DNA from: Psococerastis gibbosa
Taxonomy: Eukaryota; Arthropoda; Insecta; Psocodea; Psocidae
Direction of reading: 5' to 3'
DNA length: 64,000 bases
NCBI GenBank assembly: GCA_963971405.1
Contig: OZ020486.1
Coordinates: 33,131,419 to 33,195,418, forward strand
Part shown: positions 10,345 through 21,045 of the stretch, one piece after another
How positions within the stretch are numbered: the first letter of the stretch is position 1
How the letters are laid out: each line of letters opens with the position of its first letter
Notes under the pieces: generated by a model
The model's database searches: none
Told to the model about the DNA's origin: nothing
The model's input: the letters and a program-made list of their open reading frames with translations, nothing else
Translations under genes and position numbers: made by a program

Positions 10345-12952
10345 TATAGGTTTATTAAAACACTAAATATTTTACAACTAGAGAATAAATAATATAACAA
10401 AGACAAATAATGAACAGCTCGGCGCTTAATAGTGAAATGTTCGAAGATGAGTATCATACAGTATGAGGACATGAACGACAAGCCCGACAAAAAACCTACA
10501 CAGCCTGGAAGACGAAAGGTCTACAAAAGCTAAACCTATTTTTAACTCTTTTTCCACACTAGTCCATGTCCACGCAGAAGTAATTGAAGTGCGTGTTTAC
10601 TGAGAGGTATAAATGAGTCCGCAGAGGGGAGAGGGGTGGAAGGATGCAGACACAGCGCGCTGGAACGAAAAAGAGGGGGGGGGGGGCAGAGGTAGAGGCA
10701 ATTATAGAGAATGAAGGGAGATGAATGGGCCGCGCGTTACAAATCAGCACAGCGCCAACCCGAAAACTTTGCCTCGAATTGTCCGCCACCGACCCCCCGG
10801 CCCCCCGCAGCTGGCCTACTCATTTTATCTCGCAGTGGACAATGCTCGACGTTTGTCTCTATATTTCGCTTATATTCCACTGCTGATTAGGGCTTACTGC
10901 TGACGTGCTGAAATGGGGTAGGTCTACATCACTGCTCTCCCCAAGTTTGCGGTCACTGCTGCTTTACAGAAGTTAGGGGGTGAAAACGATTCTGATTATA
11001 GTAAGGGTTGTCTGGAAGCTCGTATTGCATTGTTTTTTGTATTTTGTTCAGAGATAGTTTACAATGTGAAAGCCATACAGTTGTTAAAATACCTCATTTT
11101 CAGTGATATTTTAATGTTTATCATGCATTGACATAACAAAAACCTTTTTGTAATATGTTCTGCATGTTGATAAGAAGAGTTTTCGTAATATTTTGTTAAC
11201 TAGAAATGGTCGTGTATTTTGGACAAAATTAATTAATTAATGTGGTCAGACGAAAAATTAATAAAAAAAATCCATATTTTCCCTCAAGGCTGCCTACTTC
11301 CCCTACAATATATACTATAAAATTGGTTAAATGTACTTTATTGTGGTTTTGAAGTTCATAGCTCAAGTGAGAAAATGTATATTTCCTGCGAAATATTATA
11401 TTACTTATGAATTTCTCATCTGACTCTTTCTTATCCTATGGCTGAGGAATCAGAAATGATTTAATTTCGTCACAAAATACACGAACAGTACTTGTTTACA
11501 ACATACGATTTTTTTTTCGTATTTCTCATCAGTTCCATAATGTCTCCAGCAAGGTTTCCGCCTTATATAAAATAGTATTAGTATGAAATAGAAATAATAT
11601 AACAAAATATAAAAAAAAGGTGTTGCAAATACGGAACTGAACAAGGTTAATAATAACTCCTGGCTAAAGAATGGCGTGGAGGTGCAAACTCATAAGCTGA
11701 ATACAGAAGTTAGTAATGGAAAATTACAAATAAAAAGCTTCGTAATGCAATAGTTAACAAGGTCGGTTGTATTGCTAATACGTTAGGTATAGCCTACCTA
11801 ACTTTCTTTCAACTACGTGTAGAGTGGAAAAATGTTACAATAATTTTGACGAAAAGCCCTAATTTGTGTCCTACTTTTTCGTTCCCTTTAAATAATTCAA
11901 GGCTAATTTCAAAGCCTTGGGGCTAAGTGCTTTATCGAATTTCTTGGAAACTAGGAACACTACCTGGAAGCCTACTTTGTTCCACATGCTGCAAAGTTTT
12001 CGGAAATGCTTTCTTTCTCTTTTTGACTTAACATCCTAAGTTCAATCGATCTTGTCATAATTACTAATCATAACTTCAATTTCAACCGCAGCTACATACT
12101 TTATCTTTACACATAGGTGTGACTTGACAAAACAAAAAATATGCAGAGAGTTGCTGACAACCAATGGTTGAAATTGTGTCCTCAGAAAAGGAAGCCTTTG
12201 AAGGTTGAGGGGGTGCTTGAACCACTAAGCGCCATACAAGTCAGCGCCAATGTCTTTAGAGCTATGGTCGTAGCTAGCTGTTGTTGTGGGGGCTTTCAGG
12301 CAAACTGCGGCCAACAAACTTTTAAGGCGTGCCCCCCGATGATTTTGACATAGAAATCACACATAAAATGAATGGTAAAATGGACCCAATATGTAGAATT
12401 CCCGGAGAGCGATCGATTCTATTAAGAATTTTTTATGGCAATCTCCAAATGGTAAACTACTTAAATATTGATTGATTTCGTGTGGAAATTTCCAGAAATA
12501 AACAGACGCAAAATCAATGATATTAACCTACTTTTAACGCTATTACAATGATTACTAATAGCGTTCCACAGCAGCAGATAACAGTGTTGTCGATATGTAG
12601 ATGATATATCAGTATTTTCGTATTGATTCCCTTCTTTGTCTTCACATGCCTCCATTGTCCATTTGGATGCCTTTGTTGGGGGTGATGAATAATTCAGGTC
12701 CGGATGATATGGGGTGGTTTACGGCGTAAGCTCCATAGAAAACAACATTGCCTACCGGCTATCATTATATCCTACATAATCGAACATTGATCACTTTATT
12801 TTGGTCTCGAGTACGTGATACAAAAGCCATGTTCAATACTTCCATTAATAAGGTAGTTACGTTGAATTACATAATTAGTGAAACCTGTTGTTTTATGTAC
12901 ATAGGTAGACTCGCATCCGAACTTGGTGAAGCTCTGCTTACCCATGTTACAT
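10345..12952. other. Unassigned non-coding stretch
   Basis: A 12-base G run lies at 10675-10686. The rest is AT-rich, with short frames up to 76 codons and no signature. I see no repeat shared with other parts of the window. Confidence 0.45.
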
Positions 12953-13160
12953 TGTGTCAATGGTAAGCTTGTCTCAGTTTGTCCATTGTCGCTTGAAATA
13001 GGTGGAGGTAGACATGGAAGAAGAGTACCAATAACCATAATTTCGTGGGAATCAATATCAACGATCCAAAATCCATGGAATCGTTGAAATTGGGCAAAGG
13101 ACCAAAGGGTTAAGTTAAGTAGACCGACGTCCACAAAAAGCCCTTCAGGACATTATAAAA
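12953..13160 (+). repeat. S3 dispersed repeat, copy 1
   Basis: Contains tcaatggtaagcttgtctca, ttgtccattgtcgcttg, aaatccatgg and ggaccaa in the same order as copies at 16141-16364, 58847-59068 and (minus strand) 56309-56470. Its 3' end approaches cttcaggacatta, where other copies have an (ATT)n tail. The length and microsatellite tail suit a SINE or a LINE 3' end. I cannot find tRNA boxes. Confidence 0.75.
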
Positions 13161-13656
13161 ATGAAAATGAAATACGTAGGTATGCGTTATTTCACTTTCC
13201 CCCCCCCCCCCCATTTTCCGTTTGCTATTAGTATTTAAGGGAAGTGGGGGAATAAATTCCATAAAATATCCCAAGTTAGGCCTAGCTCAATTAATCAGGT
13301 TAGATAGTCGGGCGGTGCTGTAATGTTTCTAAACTTTCAGCGGAATAATTTAAAATTATTGGTGGTGATCCCAACGCGCCTTTTTGGCACCAGTTTAGTA
13401 AAATTTGTAATGTTTTTTTTAAATAAATACACGCATTATTATTATTATTATTATTACTAAGTTTTTTTTGCTAACACAGACGTGAAATAGAAAACATGTT
13501 GCATCATCTACAGCGTTTACTGTGCGAGCCCTCGACAAGTTGATTAACTTGGGGGCCCACAGGTTATTTGTATTATAAGGGTATAATTGTTAATTTATAA
13601 ATATATTCCTTCGGCGCAGGGGAGTACCGGCCGGAGAAGAAGAAAAAAAAAAGATT
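13161..13656. repeat. Non-coding with C run and (ATT)n
   Basis: A 14-base C run lies at 13199-13212 and (ATT)n at about 13435-13456. The remainder is unassigned. Confidence 0.7.
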
Positions 13657-13800
13657 GAGATAACATATAACAAATACGGAGAGAGATTAAACAAAGTACT
13701 TATACCAAAGATATTTAATGAACTTCCTCCACAAATAAAATTTAAACAGATGGGTGAGTTAAAAGCGGGTATAAAAAGATGGCTGGTCAATGGGAGTTAA
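13657..13800 (+). pseudogene. LINE-D reverse transcriptase C-terminus, copy 1
   Basis: An uninterrupted 47-codon frame reads EITYNKYGERLNKVLIPKIF, then NELPPQIKFKQMGELKAGIK, then RWLVNGS and a stop at 13798. The pattern 'YG.R...... .FN.LP ... ...K..IK.WL' is the C-terminal tail of non-LTR retroelement RTs. An (ATA)n tail follows directly, as expected for a 3' end. A diverged relative is at 14085-14236. The catalytic RT domain is absent. The preceding bases are a purine tract. Confidence 0.6.
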
Positions 13801-14084
13801 TAATAATAATAATAAAAACTGACATTAAAATAACATGTTAAAATCAAAACAAAAATAAAATAAAATAAACATTATAAATAAATAACAAAAATAAATGATT
13901 AAGCCTTGTTTAGCAGCACTGTATGAGTCTTTTGTCCCAAATAAGCGCTAGCTTGGGGATGCGGGATGGTATTATTATGTATTGTATTTTTGTAATATAT
14001 GCTCCTTGTCCAGGGAATACTGGACAAGGAAAAGAAAGAAAGAAAGAAAGAAGAGAAATAAAGACACATTGAGACAAAATATTC
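13801..14084. repeat. Spacer with (ATA)n and (AAAG)n
   Basis: (ATA)n follows the stop at 13800 and an (AAAG)n tract lies at 14032-14055. A short inverted repeat, ccttgtccag / ctggacaagg, sits just before the (AAAG)n. Confidence 0.7.
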
Positions 14085-14236
14085 CTATGACACATAATAA
14101 GTACGGCAGACGCCTCAATGAAACAGTTTTACCAGAGATATTTAACAAATTGCCATTTAAACTAAAAGAATTGAACAAAATAGGGAAAATAAAAAAATAT
14201 ATAAAAAAATACTTAATTTCAAATGCAGACTATTAG
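14085..14236 (+). pseudogene. LINE-D reverse transcriptase C-terminus, copy 2
   Basis: The frame reads MTHNKYGRRLNETVLPEIFN, then KLPFKLKELNKIGKIKKYIK, then KYLISNADY and stop. It aligns without gaps over the shared NKYG.RLN....P.IFN.LP block with the frame at 13657-13800, but is clearly diverged. It is in the same orientation, about 430 bases downstream, and is followed by an AT-rich tract with (TA)n at 14276-14297. Two diverged tails in tandem suggest two separate insertions or one old duplication. Confidence 0.55.
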
Positions 14237-14747
14237 CCATTTTATTATACATATAATTTTACATAAATATTTTTATATTATATATATATATATATAAATT
14301 TTATTATATATATAACAATATCATCCTTCAGAGTTCAGAAGGATCTCATTCATTGCCAGAAGGCTAGAGTGAGTACTCTATAATGGCTTATTATTATTAA
14401 TTATATTTTATATCTTGCAGTGCCACTGTACTAAGATCGCTCGATAAGCGGAAGCTTGAGCGTGATAATGTTAATTAATAACAATAAAGAAAAGGAAAAA
14501 ACGGTTTAATCTGTTGTATGGGAAACGTGCAAATTAATTGAAATGCGTAAACGTATACTGTATTCAAAGGGAAACTTTACATTACTAACTTCAAAACTAT
14601 AATACTCAAGCTGCAAGAAGTAAAAAATGTGCAAATTATTCTAAATAGTTTCAATGGGCCTATTTGACATTTTAAAAAAATTGAATGGTTCATTCATTCC
14701 TTTAGAAATTTCTAACGAAAATTACTTACAATCCTTTATAGCCGTTT
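14237..14747. repeat. AT-rich stretch with (TA)n
   Basis: (TA)n runs at about 14276-14297 and further TATA-rich sequence to 14325. Nothing else recognised. Confidence 0.7.
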
Positions 14748-14820
14748 CAGAGTAGCAGTCTCCAAGGTCCCAATTGCCATGATGATCGCCAATCATTGAT
14801 AAAAGAGGCATTTTAAGAAG
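14748..14820 (+). pseudogene. LINE-A reverse transcriptase 3' tail, short copy
   Basis: Matches the tail block: cagagtagcagtctccaagg, then caattgccatgatgatcg, then caatc and gataaaagaggcatttta followed by agaagaa. This is the last ~25 codons of the LINE-A RT with its purine-rich end. Confidence 0.75.
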
Positions 14821-15580
14821 AATAATAGTAGCCGTTACAGTACCATAAAACCTTAAACAATTGTTACTACTCGTATAAGCATCATCCGAGGGCAGAACGC
14901 ACGAGTAAAATAAAGTACTTGAAAATCTTGCCTTTTAGCAATACGGCACGCAGAAATTTATCTCCAGAACTTCGCAAGGAAAACCTTTTCATTTATTCAG
15001 CAAAAAGGGAAAGTTGCCGGATTCCTTAGAGGGTAAACTGCAAGCAAGGGGGCGCGTGAGCTGGGGGTGCGTGACCATGGGGTATTCGATTATGCATGTG
15101 CTTTCACTACGAACCCATACCGCAGATTTATAACCCCCTCCCACTGATAGCCTATATCAACTAATATGACAAAGGGGGCAACTGCTTCCTAGATCCACTT
15201 TCATGCCCATATGATCGACTGCTCCCCACAAAACTTGCAAATTACCGTTTCATGCTAAAATCAGGGCATGTAAAAAGTTTAAGAATTTTTTAATGGCAAT
15301 GGAGAGAGTATGAGATTGCGTGCAGTATATAAATAATTTAGAAGGAAAGTTATAACCTTTGAGGGAAATTTTTATAGGTATACAGCGTATTAAAAATACT
15401 ACGCTACTCTACCTAACAGAAGGTTCGCTGCTCTGTATGTACCGTACTTATATCATAGATAGTCTGTAGCCAAATACTAACAGAATTTAATTGGTCACCG
15501 ATCCGGTAAGAATTATTTCTTTTCACTTGGTTATGATTAGGTGCCGCAACTGGGAAATCTGGCTTATCGTCTGTGAGGCC
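14821..15580. other. Unassigned non-coding stretch
   Basis: No gene or matched repeat recognised. Confidence 0.45.
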
Positions 15581-15592
15581 TAGTTCCACCAT

Positions 15593-15661
15593 CGCTGAAA
15601 AGTATCGGTAAGTAACACTGATTCCGATTCATGGTGGTGTACGACCGATACTTTTCAGTCG
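15593..15661. repeat. Short inverted repeat
   Basis: ctgaaaagtatcggt (15595-15609) is repeated in perfect inversion as accgatacttttcag (15644-15658), with a 34-base loop. Outside it, agttccacc on the left and ggaaccacc on the right suggest a weaker extension. It may be a small MITE of about 100 bp. Confidence 0.7.
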
Positions 15662-15867
15662 ATATGTATGGGAACCACCCTTAGTCGATCTTTGTTCATA
15701 TGCCTTCAGTCTATATAATATATTCAGCATAGAGATAGAATGCTCGCTATAGCAGCCTTAACACGACCAAAAGTTGTCAAATTTCTTTATACAAGTACTG
15801 AATTCAAACCAAAGAAACTAACTAAAAATATATAATATATTTATGAATTGTAGTGTTGCCAAATTGC

Positions 15868-15999
15868 TCACAACTCATAGAGACGTGTCGTAACTCAACA
15901 CGGGTACTAACCTACAGAGGCGACTGAAGAGGTCAATCGGAGACATTCATTAAATTGATTGTATGCGATTATCCTTAAAAAAAAAAAAAAAAAAAACTA
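15868..15999 (+). mobile_element. S2 SINE, 5'-truncated, poly(A)-tailed
   Basis: The block gagacgtgtcgtaactcaac, then gaggcgactgaagaggtcaa, then ttgtatgcgattatcctt leads into a run of about 20 A. It matches the minus-strand copies at 26254-26420 and 45296-45481, which begin with poly(T). The tRNA-like head is missing here. Confidence 0.8.
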
Positions 16000-16140
16000 A
16001 TTGCTGTTCAGTGTCGCGACAATTTATACATTCCACCAATTTAGAAAAGCCAATTAAAACTAACCCTTTCATTGCAAATTAATTTATTATCACCCTTACC
16101 CTAATGTTGACTCGTACTTGGTTAAGTCATGCCCTTTTCA

Positions 16141-16364
16141 TTGCGTCAATGGTAAGCTTGTCTCAGCTTGTCCACTATCGCTTGTAGTCGGTGTAGGTTG
16201 ACATCGAGGACGTATGCCAGTTTGCCAGTTGCCAAAAATTCATACGGAAACAATACAAATCATGTCCGAAATCCATGGGGTCGTTGGCATTGGAAAAGGA
16301 CCAATGGGCCTAGGTCCATAAAAAGTACTTCAGGTCATTATTATTATTATTATTATTATTATTA
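16141..16364 (+). repeat. S3 dispersed repeat, copy 2
   Basis: Best-preserved plus copy: gtcaatggtaagcttgtctc at the start, then gtagtcggtgtaggttgaca, gtccgaaatccatggggtcg, ggaccaatgggcc, and a terminal (ATT)n of about 27 bases (16337-16363). The tail supports a target-primed retroelement. The 75-codon frame over it is a translated repeat. Confidence 0.8.
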
Positions 16365-17408
16365 CCCTACTGTAAGCCCCGGTGTGGCGGTGTGAAGTAA
16401 GCAAGGTTGTCATGTTTGAGCGGCAGAAGGTATGGACATTCGTAAGAGTATTTTCAACCTTTTGGCGTTGATCTAAGATGCTTGCAAACACCGGAATTTA
16501 CAGAGTGATCAGTCAAATTTCCAACATCAAAAAGGGCATTTTAAAGTAATTTAAACAACAATTATTGCCCTATCGAGTTGATAGTGTTAAAAAATAATAC
16601 CCGTCCCTTTGTGAGCTAACGAGGTCTCAGGCATTCAACAGAAAGATGGGCTTTAAGAGGGCCGGATTGAGTGCCGTGTTTTATGGAAATTACTTCAATT
16701 TTTAATTTCCCTTATACTAATTGAATACCATGTTAATTATGCTTTTCAGATGGCAAATGAGCGCTCGCTCTTTGTAGAAGCTTTAGACTTTGAAAGACAC
16801 TTTTCGTTATGTCTCACTGCGTTTTCTATGCCCCAAGGAATAAAAGGAATACCGCGCGAAAGGGTTATGAAAGTCTCCTACTACAGCTGCTACTGATGGA
16901 TAAAAGAACTAAATTGTTTCAGTTGAGGAATTCTTAAATTAACGAATTTTATTCGAGGATTTGACATACTGTAGCTCGAAAATTTTGCAAAACTTCTGGC
17001 AGTTCTTTTAGCTACCTGTTGGGACGGGTGTCTATTGGACTGTGGCTAGCGACGTCAACCCGTCTTCTTAGGTTGCTTGCATGACTCGTACTCGGTTGAC
17101 ATTGGCAACCCCTGGATGAACTCAAAATAGATTTTTTATTTAATTTAACAGTTCGGTCTGTACAATAAGTAGAGGACGATTTATTGTACTAGAGGAATCA
17201 CGGCGTTAGCGTCAGACTGGCGGGAGAGTACAAAAAATGGGAAGAAGGAAGAGAAACGAGGAAGAAGAAGTACTACGAGGAATAGTTTTGGTGCCGGGGT
17301 TTCTCCGTGGAACTAATAGGCGACTGAAATTTACCCAATTATCAAATTAATGGAAAATCATAAAAACAAAATGAAAAACCTCTTAAAACCACATTATTAA
17401 TTAAAATC
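16365..17408. other. Unassigned non-coding stretch
   Basis: Nothing recognised. A purine-rich patch (gaagaaggaagagaaac) sits near 17240-17275. Confidence 0.45.
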
Positions 17409-17498
17409 GCACTACTTGGAGGGGTTTACAACCGCACGGTCTTCCTCTGTGAATGTTAGAAAACGACCGTGCCGTCGTAAACAGCTCCTAGTAGTGAG
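17409..17498. repeat. Inverted repeat, ~33-bp arms
   Basis: gcactacttggagg...tttacaaccgcacggtc (17409-17441) is mirrored by gaccgtgccgtcgtaaac...ctcctagtagtg (17465-17498) with a few mismatches and a 23-base loop. It would fold into a hairpin: a small MITE or transcribed hairpin of unknown type. Confidence 0.75.
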
Positions 17499-18460
17499 AG
17501 GTTACCTAATAATGAGTTTGTTTAGATCGTGCAACAAGGGTGCATCATGCGAATGTAAAATAAATTAACGACTATAATAGGTTGGTTGGAAGATTGGGCA
17601 GATTGCTACACATTTCAGAACATACTGGTTTTAGTTTAAGGTTTACCACGGTTGATATCTGAATCTGTTACTGAATGCCAGTGTTTCTAGCAGTTGCTAT
17701 AATTATAAAAATTTATGGGCAAAGGAAGAAAAATTAATGTCACAGGCCAAAACATCCCAATCTTGCCAGTCGCAGATTAATATGTATTATATAGGTAATA
17801 CATATTGTAGTCCAGTTAAATAAGTGATGTAAAACACGATGCATCAACAATAGTTGTCGGGAGTGAATGAACAGGTAAAAAGATGAGAAAAGAAAAATGA
17901 ACAAGTATAAAATACTCCCAATTAGCAGTGGCAAAACAAACCAATCAGTACAATATAAAAAATAGGACCCAATAAAATTCAGTTACATTAATATACCATC
18001 TAAAAGAGTCACACCCGATTTCGCAATAGATTTAAGATATCAATTAAGTGTTCCAAAAATAAAACTGAACTGGTCAAGTAGCTTCAACTGATCATTTAAG
18101 GTAATCCTCACGCAGACCACCTAAACAGGCCCCGAAATAAAACACATGCATATCTAATCCAGGAGACTATTAAATTCATGAAAAGGATTGAAGAGCCGCT
18201 TAATTGAATCTTTAGAGGTAATTAAAATATATTAATTATTTTGACGATGGCATATGATTTGAGATGCCTTAAAGCACATTTAATTTAAAGGAAACTTCGA
18301 CTAATGCTAACATATGCATGTATCTACTGATTTTAAATAATATTAAGGGCATAATTGAATATTAAACTAAAACCGAAAATAGGGCACAAAAAACACAGGA
18401 CACTGTGGAACCCACCATCCATACCTTTTCGGGGCACCGGAGGAGGTTGCCTCTTAAGCC
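17499..18460. other. Unassigned AT-rich stretch
   Basis: No repeat or protein signature. TAATTA-type motifs near 18190-18290 could be chance in AT-rich DNA. Confidence 0.4.
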
Positions 18461-18652
18461 TTAGGCGGCAATTCCACCGGCCTCGTTTTTCATAATGCAC
18501 GTGACATTGACGTGGCAGATATCACTAATAAGTCTCTACCTAATCTACATAATAGTCTCCTTAAAATATGGCAGAGACTTGTTAATGATGTCTGCTACCA
18601 CGTCAATGTCACGTGCATTATGAAAAACGAGGTCGGTGGAATTGCCACCTAA
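18461..18652. mobile_element. Hairpin MITE, single-layer relative
   Basis: The left arm ttaggcggcaattccaccgg runs through cctcgtttttcataatgcac and gtgacattgacgtgg. The right arm is its complement, ending ggtggaattgccacctaa, with about 80 bp of paired arms around a short centre. The end sequence (GGCGG..TTCCACCG.CCTC) and the gacgtgg.agcaga block identify the same family as 5347-5738 and 51308-51705, but without the inner MITE. Confidence 0.85.
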
Positions 18653-18778
18653 GTCAATTAAATGTTAAAAAAGCAAGCAGTCGTAGACTGCAGGAAAGAG
18701 AAACAAAATTCTTAGGTACCTCCTAAATCAATATTACAATCAAGCAAAGTAACTCAAGATAGATCATTTTCCTTATCG

Positions 18779-18935
18779 TTGGCTTCGGTGGCAACGTGGT
18801 TGTGGGCTCACGTGTGCGAGTCATTACACAACATGAGATTGGAGATACGAGTACTTCGTAACCCAACACAGAGGAGTCAATCTGAAGTCAATCTGACACA
18901 ACCATTAAATTATTTTGGTGTGGGACTCCTTAAGT
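18779..18935 (+). mobile_element. S2 SINE, decayed copy
   Basis: Begins ttggcttcggtggcaacgtg, a tRNA A-box-like start. It continues gtgcgagtcattacacaaca, gattggagatacgag (B-box position) and cgtaacccaacacagaggag, and has lost the poly(A). Many substitutions relative to 26254-26420. Confidence 0.65.
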
Positions 18936-19550
18936 AACGCTATCAGACGTATCGGGAACCCGCCCTAAGTAACATAATATGGGTACTCATAGCTGGTGAG
19001 TAATTATATTTTTCACCGGAAGGCAAAGTACCCTAAATACCAGACTCCTCATATTCTTTAGACAAAAAAGGCACACGTTTCCATGATTGCACGGAGACTG
19101 GTAATAGGCCGACTACCGTACGTATGAATGAGATTGTTTTTGCAGTCGTTAGGTTGGTACACTGGGTATTAGCTGGAAGCAATGGCTTCGCCGACACAGG
19201 AGTGGAATCCATTAAATAGCTACCTAAAAAGACAAATGTGCCTGCTGGGAGATTAAACTACGTCAGTTCAGTAGGTAATTTTAATTTTTAGAGTAATTTC
19301 TTAATATACTGTATTTTGCTCCAGGAGATATTTACTAGAGATCATAGGTTTGCCTGGGGATTGTGTGTAATTAAATACAGGACTAGCTTATATGCAGTTC
19401 TGGGAGAGGTATTCTTATGCCTTATGATGGTATTTAACCAAAATCGGGTGTTTTTAATAATTTTTTATGGGTTAGCGAGTGTTCTGATGTATTTGAAAAT
19501 ATGCCCAAGTTTCACAAAGTCACCCCGGAGAATACAATTAAAACTTTACA
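18936..19550. other. Unassigned non-coding stretch
   Basis: A frame of 85 codons from 19316 has no recognised domain. No repeat match. Confidence 0.4.
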
Positions 19551-19793
19551 CAGGCTTTCACGGCCGGAGTTAGAGAATGAAGCAGTAGAATCCGGGTTGA
19601 TGGGCCGTGGTCAATCTGAAAGCGTACTTCCTAACTTTTCGCCAACATCTGCAGTTGTTACTAAACCTTCCTTATATAATCTTAGACGTCTACGTGATAC
19701 CACAGAAAATGCTGCCGCAGATGCTGACAAAACGTTTGCAAGTACGCTTTCAGATCGACTAAAGTCCATCAACCCGGATTCTACTGCTTCAAT
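19551..19793 (+). repeat. P-family palindromic repeat, copy 2
   Basis: caggctttcacggccgga, gtagaatccgggttgatggg and gtggtcaatctgaaagc open the copy. The close is ctttcagatcgact, then catcaacccggattctactg. Two degenerate centre motifs occur in opposite orientations (gccaacatctgcagttg and tgccgcagatgctgac), so this copy is a head-to-head pair. It lies inside a 133-codon frame (19501-19902), which is therefore an accident of repeat sequence. Confidence 0.75.
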
Positions 19794-20203
19794 ACCTCAC
19801 CCCAGATACACTTATAAACAAGGACACAGCGCAGAGGATATTAATTATATATCTTCTTGTATTACAGAACCCTTGATCATCACCCCCAACCCAGCTCTTT
19901 AGATAAAATTTACCCTACATTTTAAGGTTATTTTTCATGAAACCCCGGGCACAGAGGTAAATTTCGCTGAGCGGGTATTCGCAATACAAGGGGATGTATG
20001 TCCGGAAATTAACTCTTTGCCAGCCGGCCATTCTATTTCCCGCGTTTTTAATTACCTTCGCCGTCATCGAAAGCGTATACGATTTTGATGAAGTCATTTT
20101 TATTTCTCATTCAAGTGCGGAAATAAAAATCTAAGAACACAAACTTTCACGAACATTTTTTTTACGATGACTTTAACAAAAGTATATTTTCAATATTTGT
20201 TAT
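19794..20203. other. Unassigned non-coding stretch
   Basis: No feature recognised beyond sequence flanking the R1 repeat. Confidence 0.4.
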
Positions 20204-21045
20204 TGCTTTCCAATTTATACGTAGTATAAGGAAAGCTTTGTGATGGTCGAAATTTTCGATTTCGAGATTTCAACGGATTTACACGTTTTGAGGTGTCAGG
20301 AACCCAAAAAAGTGGTTTTTACGAAATGTCTGTCAGTCGCTCTGTCTGTCTGTCTGTTCATCGATTTCCGGGCAAACTACTCGGTGGATTTGAATGAAAT
20401 TTGGCATATAGGTTCACAAAAATCATGTCTCGGGATAATTTTATTTTTATTTTGGGCTAACTCAATTTGAGGGGGTTTTATTCTCAAAAAACTCCAAAAA
20501 AACGTCTAAAAAAATTATTTCTCAAAAACGGCTCCAACGATTTCTTTTAAATTCACATATATTCTAGTCGTTATTAATGTTGATAAAATGCAGGGGGCGC
20601 TTGCCCCTTGATAGTTTGCTTGCTTCTGGGGGTAAAAAAATAAAAATAACTTAATTTTAATGAAAAATGACTATAAAATAATTTTTCTGCGAAACCTTTC
20701 TATCGATGATTTCTAACTTCAGGCATATTTTAGGTGTTAAATTGAGTAACGAAACCGGACAGTTTGCTTTCCAAAAAAACTATTGGGTTTTGTGCAAAAA
20801 AATTTTTTTTTTTAAAAATGAAATAAAATTCGGGCTCAAATGCATTGCGTGCCCTGCCATTATTGCTGTGTGGTAATGTGTTGGTCTGACCTATCTAGAA
20901 TTTACGTCACCTTCAGTGGACCCCCCCCCCCCCGTGATATCCGAAATTTAACCATAAGAAAATTATTTAGCATGAAATTAATCATTTTCTCTCTCTACTA
21001 AAAATAAATTGGAAAGCATGTTCGAGTAAACTCGGACCGGTTCTT
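20204..21045 (+). repeat. R1 dispersed repeat, copy A, with (CTGT)n
   Basis: It opens with tgctttccaatttat (20204-20218), whose perfect inverse ataaattggaaagca lies at 21004-21018. About 27 more bases (ttcgagtaaactcgg, accggttctt) are shared with copy B beyond that inverse. A short (CTGT)n tract is at about 20330-20359 and a 13-base C run at 20921-20933. Copy B (48151-48966) is the same sequence in reverse, with high identity throughout. The frames over it are broken and have no conserved coding signal. Transposon class is unknown. Confidence 0.85.

Noticed and set aside
19501-19902. 133-codon open frame as a gene
   Set aside because: Most of it is a P-family repeat copy, with palindromic halves at 19551-19793. 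The other copies are not open in this frame.
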